Shown here piece by piece: positions 32,829-40,732 of a DNA stretch of 64,000 bases (position 1 is the stretch's first letter; each line of letters begins with the position of its first letter). A model generated the notes under the pieces. The model had not been told where the DNA came from. It ran no database searches and saw only the letters and a program-made list of their open reading frames with translations. The stretch comes from Pseudomonas fluorescens. Its GTDB lineage: Bacteria; Pseudomonadota; Gammaproteobacteria; Pseudomonadales; Pseudomonadaceae. The stretch covers positions 6,076,001 through 6,140,000 of the forward strand of contig NZ_CP148752.1 of NCBI RefSeq assembly GCF_040448305.1. Direction: 5' to 3'. The position numbers were made by a program, and so were the translations under genes.

Positions 32829-33362
32829 CTACTTCTTCTTGGCTTCTTTACGACGGACGACTTCGTCCGCGTAGCGCACACCTTTGCCTTTGTACGGCTC
32901 TGGTGGACGGAAGTCGCGGATCTCGGCGGCCACTTGACCTACCAGCTGCTTGTCGATGCCCTTGATCAGGATATCGGTCTGGCTAGGAGTCTCAGCGGTG
33001 ATGCCTTCCGGCAGTTCGTAATCCACTGGGTGCGAGAAGCCAAGAGCCAGGTTCAGCACTGTGCCTTTTGCTTGCGCTTTGTAACCAACACCGACCAGCT
33101 GGAGCTTGCGCTCGAAGCCTTGGCTTACGCCTTGGACCATGTTGTTTACCAACGCACGAGTGGTACCAGCCATTGCGCGAGTCTGTTGATCGCCATTGCG
33201 AGCAGCGAAACGCAGCTCACCAGCTTCTTCAACGATCTCAACGGACGAATGGATGTTCAGTTCAAGAGTGCCCTTGGCACCCTTCACCGAAAGCTGTTGG
33301 CCTGCGAATTTTACTTCGACACCGGCTGGCAGCTTAACGGGGTTCTTAGCGACGCGAGACAT
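32829..33362 (-). CDS. rplF: 50S ribosomal protein L6
   Basis: The 177-residue protein has the duplicated L6 fold, with SRVAKNPVKLPAGVEV at the start and the signature PEPYKGKGVRYADEVVRRK at the end. It binds 23S rRNA near the factor-binding site. Confidence 0.98.
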   Translation of the reverse strand: MSRVAKNPVKLPAGVEVKFAGQQLSVKGAKGTLELNIHSSVEIVEEAGELRFAARNGDQQTRAMAGTTRALVNNMVQGVSQGFERKLQLVGVGYKAQAKGTVLNLALGFSHPVDYELPEGITAETPSQTDILIKGIDKQLVGQVAAEIRDFRPPEPYKGKGVRYADEVVRRKEAKKK

Positions 33363-33374
33363 GCTTATCCCCCC

Positions 33375-33767
33375 TTAGAACACAGTGCAAAGAACTTCGC
33401 CGCCGACACCGGCAGCGCGCGCAGCACGATCAGTCATCACACCCTTGTTGGTGGAGACGATAGACACACCGAGACCGCCACGAACTTTTGGCAGATCATC
33501 GACGGACTTGTACTGACGCAGGCCTGGACGGCTAACGCGCTTCACTTCTTCGATAACCGGACGGCCTTCGAAGTACTTCAGCTCGATGGACAGCAGTGGT
33601 TTGATTTCGCTGCTGATCTGATAACCCGCAATGTAACCTTCGTCCTTCAGGACTTTGGCAACAGCTACCTTCAACGTGGAAGATGGCATGCTTACGACGG
33701 ACTTTTCAGCCATCTGGGCATTACGGATACGAGTTAGCATGTCCGCTAACGGGTCCTGCATACTCAT
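33375..33767 (-). CDS. rpsH: 30S ribosomal protein S8
   Basis: The 130-residue protein starts MSMQDPLADMLTRIRNAQMA and ends with VSTNKGVMTDRAARAAGVGGEVLC. S8 binds the 16S central domain and in E. coli represses the spc operon. Here it begins a new promoter unit: a 209-bp gap separates it from rpsN and contains a hairpin, a sigma-70 promoter and a small U-tailed hairpin. Confidence 0.98.
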   Translation of the reverse strand: MSMQDPLADMLTRIRNAQMAEKSVVSMPSSTLKVAVAKVLKDEGYIAGYQISSEIKPLLSIELKYFEGRPVIEEVKRVSRPGLRQYKSVDDLPKVRGGLGVSIVSTNKGVMTDRAARAAGVGGEVLCTVF

Positions 33768-33787
33768 GGGCTAGACGCTCCTAATAC

Positions 33788-33809
33788 AAAAAAATTAGCC
33801 TTGCGGCTA
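33788..33809 (-). terminator. Small U-tailed hairpin in the rpsH leader
   Basis: On the minus strand TAGCC pairs with GGCTA over the GNRA-type tetraloop GCAA, and A plus seven T follow. The 5-bp stem is short for a full terminator. In a leader of about 90 nt before rpsH it could act as an attenuator or as a site for S8 control. Confidence 0.45.
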
Positions 33810-33865
33810 TTACGTGTCGCCGAGAATCTCCGAGCATGAAAAACACGGGCTCAGGCGAGCCGGGT

Positions 33866-33894
33866 ATTCTAGACACACCCCAGAAATGAATCAA
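33866..33894 (-). promoter_or_regulatory. Sigma-70 promoter before rpsH
   Basis: TTGATT (33894-33889) and TAGAAT (33871-33866) are 17 bp apart on the minus strand. The -35 box is contained in the right arm of the hairpin at 33888-33915. The start would fall near 33859, driving rpsH-rplF-rplR-rpsE-rpmD-rplO-secY-rpmJ. Confidence 0.75.
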
Positions 33895-33915
33895 GCCCCA
33901 AAAGGGGCTTGATTC
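33888..33915 (-). terminator. Perfect 12-bp hairpin between rpsN and rpsH
   Basis: GAATCAAGCCCC and its complement surround the loop AAAA (TTTT on the minus strand). There is no clean U-run after the stem, so it may be a weak terminator, an RNA 3'-end stabiliser or a processing site. Its arm carries the -35 box of the rpsH promoter. Confidence 0.6.
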
Positions 33916-33976
33916 AGATTCAAGGCCACCGGTGGTCAGGATCTTGCGATCCTGGACACCGAGACTTTGACAGTAC

Positions 33977-34282
33977 TTACCAGCTGGCTTTAACCAGACC
34001 CGGTACGTCACCACGCATGGCAGCTTCACGCAGCTTGTTACGGCCGAGGCCGAACTTGCGGTAAACGCCGTGTGGACGACCGGTCAGGCGGCAGCGGTTA
34101 CGCATGCGCGAAGCGCTTGCGTCACGTGGCTGCTTCTGCAGGGCTACTGTAGCTTCCCAACGCGCTTCTGGACTTGCGTTCAGATCAACGATGATAGCTT
34201 TCAGTGCTGCACGCTTCTTGGCGTACTTGGCAACCGTGAGCTGACGCTTCAGCTCGCGGTTTTTCATGCTCATCTTGGCCAT
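33977..34282 (-). CDS. rpsN: 30S ribosomal protein S14
   Basis: The 101-residue protein starts MAKMSMKNRELKRQLTVAKY and has the S14 signature RLTGRPHGVYRKFGLGRNKL. It has no CxxC zinc pairs, so it is the long C-minus form. The ATG at 34282 gives the usual 101 residues. A longer in-frame extension to 34348 would run into rplE. Confidence 0.98.
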   Translation of the reverse strand: MAKMSMKNRELKRQLTVAKYAKKRAALKAIIVDLNASPEARWEATVALQKQPRDASASRMRNRCRLTGRPHGVYRKFGLGRNKLREAAMRGDVPGLVKASW

Positions 34283-34295
34283 GGTCCTACTCCAA

Positions 34296-34835
34296 TCAGT
34301 TGCGGAACGGGAATTTGAACGCACGCAGCAGAGCGCGGCCTTCATCATCGTTCTTGGCAGTGGTGGTCAGGGTGATGTCCAGACCGCGGAGAGCATCGAT
34401 CTTGTCGTAGTCGATTTCCGGGAAGATGATCTGCTCTTTCACGCCCATGCTGTAGTTGCCACGACCATCGAAGGACTTGGCATTCAGGCCGCGGAAGTCG
34501 CGAACCCGAGGCAGGGAGATCGACAGCAGACGATCCAGGAACTCGTACATACGCTCACGGCGCAGGGTCACTTTGACGCCGATCGGCCAACCTTCACGGA
34601 CTTTAAAGCCTGCGATGGATTTGCGAGCGTAGGTCACAACGACTTTCTGGCCGGTGATCTTTTCCAGGTCAGCAACAGCGTGCTCGATGACTTTTTTGTC
34701 GCCGATCGCTTCGCCCAGACCCATGTTCAGGGTGATTTTGGTAACGCGCGGAACTTCCATCACGTTCGAAAGCTTAAGTTCTTCCTTAAGTTTCGGAGCA
34801 ATTTCCTTCCGGTAAATCTCTTTTAGTCGTGCCAT
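34296..34835 (-). CDS. rplE: 50S ribosomal protein L5
   Basis: The 179-residue protein starts MARLKEIYRKEIAPKLKEEL and contains RVTKITLNMGLGEAIGDKK and SMGVKEQIIFPEI. L5 contacts 5S rRNA and the P-site tRNA. It lies 22 bp after rplX and 13 bp before rpsN. Confidence 0.98.
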   Translation of the reverse strand: MARLKEIYRKEIAPKLKEELKLSNVMEVPRVTKITLNMGLGEAIGDKKVIEHAVADLEKITGQKVVVTYARKSIAGFKVREGWPIGVKVTLRRERMYEFLDRLLSISLPRVRDFRGLNAKSFDGRGNYSMGVKEQIIFPEIDYDKIDALRGLDITLTTTAKNDDEGRALLRAFKFPFRN

Positions 34836-34857
34836 GGTCTCATCTACCTAGCAGTGT

Positions 34858-35172
34858 TCAAGCATCAACCGCTTTTTGGGTCGACTTGAAGACACGAATT
34901 TTCTTGCCGTCTTCTACTTTGAAACCAACGCGGTCAGCCTTGTTGGTTTCGCCGTTGAAAATGGCGACGTTAGAAGCATCCAGTGGAGCTTCTTTTTCGA
35001 CGATACCGCCCTGCACGCCCGACATAGGGTTAGGCTTGGTATGACGCTTGACCAGGTTCAGACCACCAATAACCAAACGGTTGTTAGCGAGAACCTTAAG
35101 CACCTTACCGCGCTTACCTTTGTCTTTGCCGGCGATCACGATGATCTCGTCGTCACGACGAATCTTTTGCAT
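34858..35172 (-). CDS. rplX: 50S ribosomal protein L24
   Basis: The 104-residue protein has the KOW motif IRRDDEIIVIAGKDKGKRGK near the N-terminus, followed by GLNLVKRHTKPNP. It is an assembly initiator at the 5' end of 23S rRNA. It lies 11 bp after rplN. Confidence 0.98.
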   Translation of the reverse strand: MQKIRRDDEIIVIAGKDKGKRGKVLKVLANNRLVIGGLNLVKRHTKPNPMSGVQGGIVEKEAPLDASNVAIFNGETNKADRVGFKVEDGKKIRVFKSTQKAVDA

Positions 35173-35183
35173 GTCGGATCTCC

Positions 35184-35552
35184 TTACAGCACTTCTGGGG
35201 CGAGCGAGACGATCTTCATGAACTTCTCAGTACGAAGTTCACGGGTCACTGGCCCAAAGATACGGGTGCCGATCGGCTCTTGCTTGTTGTTCAGAAGAAC
35301 AGCAGCGTTGCCATCAAAGCGGATAATGGAGCCATCAGCACGACGTACGCCGTGACGAGTGCGGACTACAACAGCAGTCATCACTTGGCCTTTTTTCACT
35401 TTACCGCGAGGAATTGCTTCCTTGACGGTAACTTTGATGATGTCACCGATACCAGCGTAACGACGATGGGAGCCACCCAGCACCTTGATGCACATAACGC
35501 GGCGAGCGCCGCTGTTATCGGCCACATCGAGCATGGATTGAGTCTGAATCAT
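35184..35552 (-). CDS. rplN: 50S ribosomal protein L14
   Basis: The 122-residue protein begins MIQTQSMLDVADNSGARRVM and contains FDGNAAVLLNNKQEPIGTRI. It forms part of the subunit interface with L19. In E. coli it is the first spc gene, but only 23 bp separate it from rpsQ here, so it probably shares the S10 transcript. Confidence 0.98.
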   Translation of the reverse strand: MIQTQSMLDVADNSGARRVMCIKVLGGSHRRYAGIGDIIKVTVKEAIPRGKVKKGQVMTAVVVRTRHGVRRADGSIIRFDGNAAVLLNNKQEPIGTRIFGPVTRELRTEKFMKIVSLAPEVL

Positions 35553-35575
35553 ATAATTTCTCCGACCCCTAGTCC

Positions 35576-35842
35576 TTAGACTTCCACAGCGCGTTCGAGA
35601 ACATCAACCAGCGCCCAAGACTTGGTCTTGGCCAAAGGACGAGTTTCACGAATAGTGACTTTGTCGCCGATGTGGCACTGATTGGTTTCGTCGTGCGCGT
35701 GCAGCTTAGTCGAACGCTTAACGTATTTACCGTAGATCGGGTGCTTAACGCGACGCTCGATCAGAACGGTGATGGTTTTGTCCATCTTGTCGCTGACAAC
35801 ACGGCCAGTCAGCGTACGGACAGTTTTTTCGGCTTCAGCCAT
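35576..35842 (-). CDS. rpsQ: 30S ribosomal protein S17
   Basis: The 88-residue protein has the OB-fold core GRVVSDKMDKTITVLIERR and the signature GDKVTIRETRPLAKTKSW. It binds 16S rRNA early in assembly. It lies 2 bp after rpmC. Confidence 0.98.
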   Translation of the reverse strand: MAEAEKTVRTLTGRVVSDKMDKTITVLIERRVKHPIYGKYVKRSTKLHAHDETNQCHIGDKVTIRETRPLAKTKSWALVDVLERAVEV

Positions 35843-35844
35843 GA

Positions 35845-36036
35845 TTACTTACCTGCCTGCTGGTTGAGCACAGTCTTCACGCGAGCGATGTCACGCTTAA
35901 CTTGCGAGAGCAGATGAGACTGCCCCAACTGGCCAGTTGCTTTCTGCATACGCAGATTGAACTGGTCGCGCAGCAAGCCGAGCAGTTGCTCGTTCAGCTG
36001 CTGTGCGGATTTTTCACGAAGTTCATTCGCTTTCAT
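35845..36036 (-). CDS. rpmC: 50S ribosomal protein L29
   Basis: The 63-residue protein starts [20 protein letters not shown] and is a two-helix hairpin near the peptide exit. Its ATG at 36036 overlaps the rplP stop as TGATG, implying translational coupling. A GTG one codon upstream is in frame but less likely. Confidence 0.97.
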
Positions 36037-36449
36037 CACATCACCGTCCGTTTAACAAAGGAGGTGGCGAGCGGCAGCTTTGCAGCAGCCAGGGCGAAAG
36101 CCTCACGCGCCAGCTCTTCAGAAACACCCTCGATTTCATACAGGACTTTGCCTGGCTGAATCTGGGCAACCCAGTATTCGACGTTACCCTTACCTTTACC
36201 CATCCGAACTTCGAGTGGCTTCTTGGAAATAGGCTTGTCCGGGAATACACGGATCCAGATCTTGCCGCCACGTTTTACGTGACGGGTCAGAGCACGACGC
36301 GCTGACTCGATCTGACGAGCGGTGAGACGACCACGAGCAACAGACTTCAGCGCGAACTCGCCGAAGCTGACTTTGCTACCGCGCAATGCCAGGCCACGGT
36401 TGTGACCAGTCATTTGCTTGCGGAACTTCGTACGCTTTGGTTGCAACAT
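36036..36449 (-). CDS. rplP: 50S ribosomal protein L16
   Basis: The 137-residue protein starts [20 protein letters not shown] and contains [18 protein letters not shown] and the conserved [14 protein letters not shown]. It sits beside the A site and peptidyl-transferase centre. It lies 12 bp after rpsC. Confidence 0.98.
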
Positions 36450-36461
36450 TTGGCGTACCCC

Positions 36462-37148
36462 TTACTTAGCAGCTTTTTTACGAGGCGCTGGTGCTTGTGG
36501 TTTCAGTTCTTCTTGGCGACCACCAATTACTTCGCCTTTGAAGATCCAAACCTTTACACCGATCACACCGTAAGTGGTGTGAGCTTCGTAGTTGGCATAG
36601 TCGATGTCGGCACGCAGGGTGTGCAATGGCACACGACCTTCGCGATACCATTCAGTACGTGCGATTTCAGCACCGCCGAGACGACCGCTCACTTGGATTT
36701 TGATGCCTTTGGCACCAATGCGCATGGCGTTCTGTACGGCGCGCTTCATAGCGCGACGGAACATTACACGACGCTCCAGCTGCTGAGCTACGCTCTGCGC
36801 AACCAGCATACCGTCGAGCTCCGGCTTGCGGATCTCTTCGATATTGATGTGCACAGGCACACCCATTTGCTTGGTCAGGTCCTGACGCAGTTTCTCAACA
36901 TCTTCACCTTTCTTCCCGATAACGATACCTGGACGAGCGGTGTGGATGGTGATACGTGCAGTTTGGGCCGGACGATGGATATCGATACGGCTTACGGACG
37001 CGCTTTTTAGTTTGTCTTGGAGATACTCACGCACCTTCAGATCTGCGAGCAAATAGTCCGCATAAGTCCGACCGTCTGCGTACCAGACGGAGGTGTGCTC
37101 CTTGACGATTCCCAGGCGAATGCCAATGGGATGTACTTTCTGACCCAT
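36462..37148 (-). CDS. rpsC: 30S ribosomal protein S3
   Basis: The 228-residue protein starts MGQKVHPIGIRLGIVKEHTS and has the KH domain with GKKGEDVEKLR and the C-terminal GRLGGAEIARTEWYREGRVP. It forms the mRNA entry site. The frame is open another 28 codons upstream, but that part overlaps rplV, so the ATG at 37148 is correct. Confidence 0.98.
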   Translation of the reverse strand: MGQKVHPIGIRLGIVKEHTSVWYADGRTYADYLLADLKVREYLQDKLKSASVSRIDIHRPAQTARITIHTARPGIVIGKKGEDVEKLRQDLTKQMGVPVHINIEEIRKPELDGMLVAQSVAQQLERRVMFRRAMKRAVQNAMRIGAKGIKIQVSGRLGGAEIARTEWYREGRVPLHTLRADIDYANYEAHTTYGVIGVKVWIFKGEVIGGRQEELKPQAPAPRKKAAK

Positions 37149-37161
37149 CTCTTCGACTCCG

Positions 37162-37494
37162 TTACTTGTCAGCAACCTTGACAGTGATATGGCAAGACCG
37201 CTTGACGATGCGATCAGCACGGCCTTTGGCACGTGGCATGATGCGCTTCAGCGAACGCCCTTCGTTGACGAAAACGGTGCTGACCTTCAGGTCATCAACG
37301 TCTGCGCCTTCGTTATGCTCGGCGTTGGCTACGGCCGACTCCAGCACTTTCTTCATGATCTCGGCGGCTTTCTTACTGCTGAAAGCCAACAGGTTGAGCG
37401 CTTCGCCCACCTTCTTCCCGCGGATCTGGTCGGCGACCAAGCGGGCTTTCTGGGCGGAGATTCGAGCGCCCGACAACTTAGCGGCTACTTCCAT
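37162..37494 (-). CDS. rplV: 50S ribosomal protein L22
   Basis: The 110-residue protein starts [20 protein letters not shown] and ends with the extended hairpin region [20 protein letters not shown] that lines the peptide exit tunnel. No deletion is seen in this loop, unlike macrolide-resistant mutants. Confidence 0.98.
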
Positions 37495-37505
37495 TTCCTA
37501 ACCCC

Positions 37506-37781
37506 TTAACGCTTGGCTTTCTTGTCTGCCACGTGCCCGCGATAAGTGCGGGTACCGGCGAACTCGCCCAGTTTGTGGCCGACCATGTCTTCGTTCACGA
37601 GAACTGGGACGTGCTGACGACCGTTGTGTACTGCGATGGTCAAACCGACCATTTGTGGCAGGATCATCGAACGACGCGACCAGGTTTTCACCGGTTTGCG
37701 ATCGTTCTTTTCCGCCGCCACTTCGATCTTCTTCAGTAGGTGAAGATCGATAAAAGGACCTTTTTTCAGAGAACGTGGCAC
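37506..37781 (-). CDS. rpsS: 30S ribosomal protein S19
   Basis: The 91-residue protein starts MPRSLKKGPFIDLHLLKKIE and contains HNGRQHVPVLVNEDMVGHKL and GEFAGTRTYRGH. It sits at the head of the small subunit with S13. It lies 16 bp after rplB. Confidence 0.98.
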   Translation of the reverse strand: MPRSLKKGPFIDLHLLKKIEVAAEKNDRKPVKTWSRRSMILPQMVGLTIAVHNGRQHVPVLVNEDMVGHKLGEFAGTRTYRGHVADKKAKR

Positions 37782-37797
37782 TGTCGTATCCCTCTAT

Positions 37798-38622
37798 TTA
37801 CTTGCGACGACGGACGATCATTTTGTCGGTACGCTTATTACCACGAGTCTTCGCGCCCTTAGTCGGGAAGCCCCATGGCGATACCGGATGACGACCACCA
37901 GAGGTACGACCTTCACCACCACCATGTGGGTGGTCAACCGGGTTCATGGCAACACCACGAACGGTTGGGCGAACGCCACGCCAGCGTTTGGCACCAGCTT
38001 TACCCAGCGAACGCAGGCTGTGCTCGGAGTTCGAGACTTCGCCCAGGGTCGCACGGCATTCAGCCAGGACTTTACGCATTTCACCGGAACGCAGACGCAG
38101 GGTAACGTACACGCCTTCACGAGCGATCAGCTGAGCCGAAGCACCAGCGGAACGAGCGATCTGAGCGCCTTTACCTGGCTTCAATTCGATGCCGTGTACG
38201 GTGCTACCAACTGGAATGTTGCGCAGTTGCAGAGCGTTGCCCGGCTTGATCGGTGCCAGGGCACCTGCGATCAGCTGGTCGCCAGCGCTCACGCCTTTAG
38301 GGGCGATGATGTAGCGACGCTCGCCATCTGCGTACAGCAGCAGAGCGATGTGAGCAGTACGGTTTGGATCGTATTCGATACGCTCGACAGTGGCAGAGAT
38401 GCCATCTTTGTCGTTGCGACGGAAGTCGACCAGACGATAATGCTGCTTATGACCACCACCGATGTGACGAGTGGTAATACGGCCATTGTTGTTACGACCA
38501 CCAGTCTTCGATTTCTTCTCGAGCAGCGGTGCGTGAGGAGCGCCTTTATGCAGCTCCTGGTTGACCACCTTGACCACAAAACGGCGGCCAGGGGAAGTCG
38601 GTTTGCATTTAACGATTGCCAT
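37798..38622 (-). CDS. rplB: 50S ribosomal protein L2
   Basis: The 274-residue protein starts MAIVKCKPTSPGRRFVVKVV and has the conserved PVDHPHGGGEGRTSGGRHPV loop with the His needed near the peptidyl-transferase centre. It joins the two subunits. Confidence 0.98.
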   Translation of the reverse strand: MAIVKCKPTSPGRRFVVKVVNQELHKGAPHAPLLEKKSKTGGRNNNGRITTRHIGGGHKQHYRLVDFRRNDKDGISATVERIEYDPNRTAHIALLLYADGERRYIIAPKGVSAGDQLIAGALAPIKPGNALQLRNIPVGSTVHGIELKPGKGAQIARSAGASAQLIAREGVYVTLRLRSGEMRKVLAECRATLGEVSNSEHSLRSLGKAGAKRWRGVRPTVRGVAMNPVDHPHGGGEGRTSGGRHPVSPWGFPTKGAKTRGNKRTDKMIVRRRK

Positions 38623-38636
38623 GATGCACCCCTTCC

Positions 38637-38936
38637 TTACTCAGCACTGCTGCTGAAATCGAGATCTTGGCCTGGCTGAAGGGAGATAACTGCCTTCTTC
38701 CAGTCATTACGCTTGCCCAGACCGCGAGCAGTGCGCTTGCTCTTACCCAGAACATTCAGGGTAGTAACACGCTCTACTTTCACGCTGAACAGGCTTTCGA
38801 CGGCCTTCTTGATTTCCAGCTTGGTTGCGTCGGTAGCAACCTTGAAAACGAACTGGCCTTTCTTGTCTGCCAGAACCGTAGCCTTCTCGGAAACGTGCGG
38901 GCCAAGCAGAACTTTAAATACGCGTTCCTGGTTCAT
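38637..38936 (-). CDS. rplW: 50S ribosomal protein L23
   Basis: The 99-residue protein starts [20 protein letters not shown] and contains [18 protein letters not shown]23 lies at the tunnel exit and docks trigger factor and SRP. Its start overlaps the rplD stop by 4 bp. Confidence 0.98.
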
Positions 38937-39535
38937 CCCAGCAGCTCCTCGAATTTCTTCACGGCCGACACGGTGATCAACACCTTGTCGTATGCGATCA
39001 GACTAACTGGATCGGAACCTTGCACGTCACGTACATCTACGTGTGGCAGGTTACGAGCAGCCAGGTACAGGTTCTGATCAACAGCGTCGGACACGATCAG
39101 AACGTCGGTCAGGCTCATGTTGTTCAGTTTGCCCAGCAGGTCTTTGGTTTTCGGCGTTTCAACGGCGAAATCCTGAACCACGACCAGACGATCAGTACGC
39201 ACCAGCTCAGCAAGGATGGAACGCATTGCTGCGCGATACATCTTCTTGTTCAGCTTCTGGGAGTGATCCTGAGGACGAGCTGCGAAAGTGGTACCGCCGC
39301 CACGCCAGATTGGGCTACGGATAGTACCGGCACGAGCACGGCCAGTACCTTTCTGACGCCATGGGCGCTTACCGCCACCACGAACGTCGGAACGGGTCTT
39401 TTGCTGCTTGGAGCCCTGACGGCCGCCGGCCATGTAGGCCACGACTGCTTGGTGAACCAGCGTCTCGTTGAATTCGCCGCCAAATGTCAGTTCGGAAACT
39501 TCGATCGCTTGAGCGTCATTTACATTTAATTGCAT
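38933..39535 (-). CDS. rplD: 50S ribosomal protein L4
   Basis: The 200-residue protein contains the tunnel-lining loop around [26 protein letters not shown] and SPIWRGGG. In E. coli L4 also represses the S10 operon through its long leader. The leader upstream of rpsJ here seems too short for that structure. Confidence 0.98.
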
Positions 39536-39547
39536 GTCAGCTTCCCC

Positions 39548-40183
39548 TTAACCGCGAGCCTTGGCTGCTGGACGTACAACCAAGTTGCCGCCAGTAGCGC
39601 CAGGAACAGCGCCCTTGACCAACAACAGATTGCGTTCAGCGTCCACGCGCACTACTTCGAGGGACTGCACGGTCACGCGCTCAGCGCCCATATGACCGGA
39701 CATTTTTTTGCCCTTGAATACACGACCAGGAGTCTGGCACTGGCCGATAGAGCCTGGAACGCGGTGGGATACGGAGTTACCGTGGGTGTTATCTTGCCCG
39801 CGGAAATTCCAACGCTTGATCGTACCCTGGAAGCCTTTACCCTTGGACTGACCGGTTACATCAACCAGTTGACCAGCGGCGAAGATTTCAGCGTTGATCA
39901 GATCGCCGGCCTGGTACTCGCCTTCTTCAAGGCGGAATTCCATTACGGTACGACCGGCGGCAACGTTCGCTTTAGCGAAGTGGCCAGCCTGAGCTGCTGT
40001 TACACGCGAAGCACGACGCTCGCCGACAGTGACTTGCACTGCACGATAGCCATCGGTCTCTTCAGTTTTGAACTGGGTGACGCGATTCGGTTCGATCTCA
40101 ATGACCGTGACCGGAATGGAGACACCTTCTTCGGTGAAAATACGGGTCATACCGCATTTACGACCGACTACACCAATAGTCAT
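39548..40183 (-). CDS. rplC: 50S ribosomal protein L3
   Basis: The 211-residue protein starts MTIGVVGRKCGMTRIFTEEG and contains the Gln-bearing loop around NTHGNSVSHRVPGSIGQCQT (a modified Gln in E. coli). The ATG at 40183 gives the usual length. An in-frame ATG 33 bp upstream lacks family sequence. Confidence 0.98.
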   Translation of the reverse strand: MTIGVVGRKCGMTRIFTEEGVSIPVTVIEIEPNRVTQFKTEETDGYRAVQVTVGERRASRVTAAQAGHFAKANVAAGRTVMEFRLEEGEYQAGDLINAEIFAAGQLVDVTGQSKGKGFQGTIKRWNFRGQDNTHGNSVSHRVPGSIGQCQTPGRVFKGKKMSGHMGAERVTVQSLEVVRVDAERNLLLVKGAVPGATGGNLVVRPAAKARG

Positions 40184-40263
40184 GTTGTAAACCTCATGAG
40201 TGTACGGGGCTTTCACCCGCTATGGCCGCCCATTTCAGAGCGTTACACGACTAAGACCGAGTC

Positions 40264-40575
40264 TTAGCCGAGGCTGATCTGCACTTCCACACCGGCCGCA
40301 AGATCAAGCTTCATAAGAGCATCAACGGTTTTATCCGTTGGCTGGACGATGTCCAGAACGCGCTTATGAGTACGGATCTCGTACTGGTCACGCGCGTCTT
40401 TGTTGACGTGCGGGGAGACCAGAACGGTGAACCGCTCTTTACGGGTAGGCAGTGGAATTGGACCACGCACTTGAGCACCAGTACGTTTCGCGGTTTCCAC
40501 GATTTCCTGGGTTGATTGGTCGATCAGGCGATGGTCGAAAGCCTTCAACCTGATACGGATTTGCTGATTTTGCAT
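40264..40575 (-). CDS. rpsJ: 30S ribosomal protein S10
   Basis: The 103-residue protein starts [20 protein letters not shown] and has [21 protein letters not shown]10 is also NusE, the transcription antitermination factor that pairs with NusG. It is the first gene of the S10 operon, with a near-consensus promoter 63-91 bp upstream and AGGAG in the leader. Confidence 0.98.
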
Positions 40576-40637
40576 TGGATTTCAGACTCCGGCTGCTATT
40601 CCCACCGAGCGCAATACGCCCGTTAAAAGGAGGCGCA

Positions 40638-40666
40638 ATTCTATAGACGCCCCAGATGGGTGTCAA
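40638..40666 (-). promoter_or_regulatory. Sigma-70 promoter of the S10 operon
   Basis: TTGACA (40666-40661) and TAGAAT (40643-40638) are separated by 17 bp on the minus strand. The -35 is perfect. The start would fall near 40631, so the leader before rpsJ is about 55 nt. The -35 lies only 6 bp beyond the U-run of the tuf terminator. Confidence 0.85.
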
Positions 40667-40672
40667 CCCAAT

Positions 40673-40701
40673 AAAAAAGCCCCCGCTGAGCGGGGGCTTT
40701 T
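40673..40701 (-). terminator. Intrinsic terminator after tuf
   Basis: A 12-bp stem with the core GCCCCCGC/GCGGGGGC and a 3-nt loop is followed by TTTTTT on the minus strand. It ends the str operon (rpsL-rpsG-fusA-tuf) and is directly followed by the S10 promoter. Confidence 0.93.
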
Positions 40702-40732
40702 CAAAGCATCGAAGCTATCTCAAAAGAGATGC

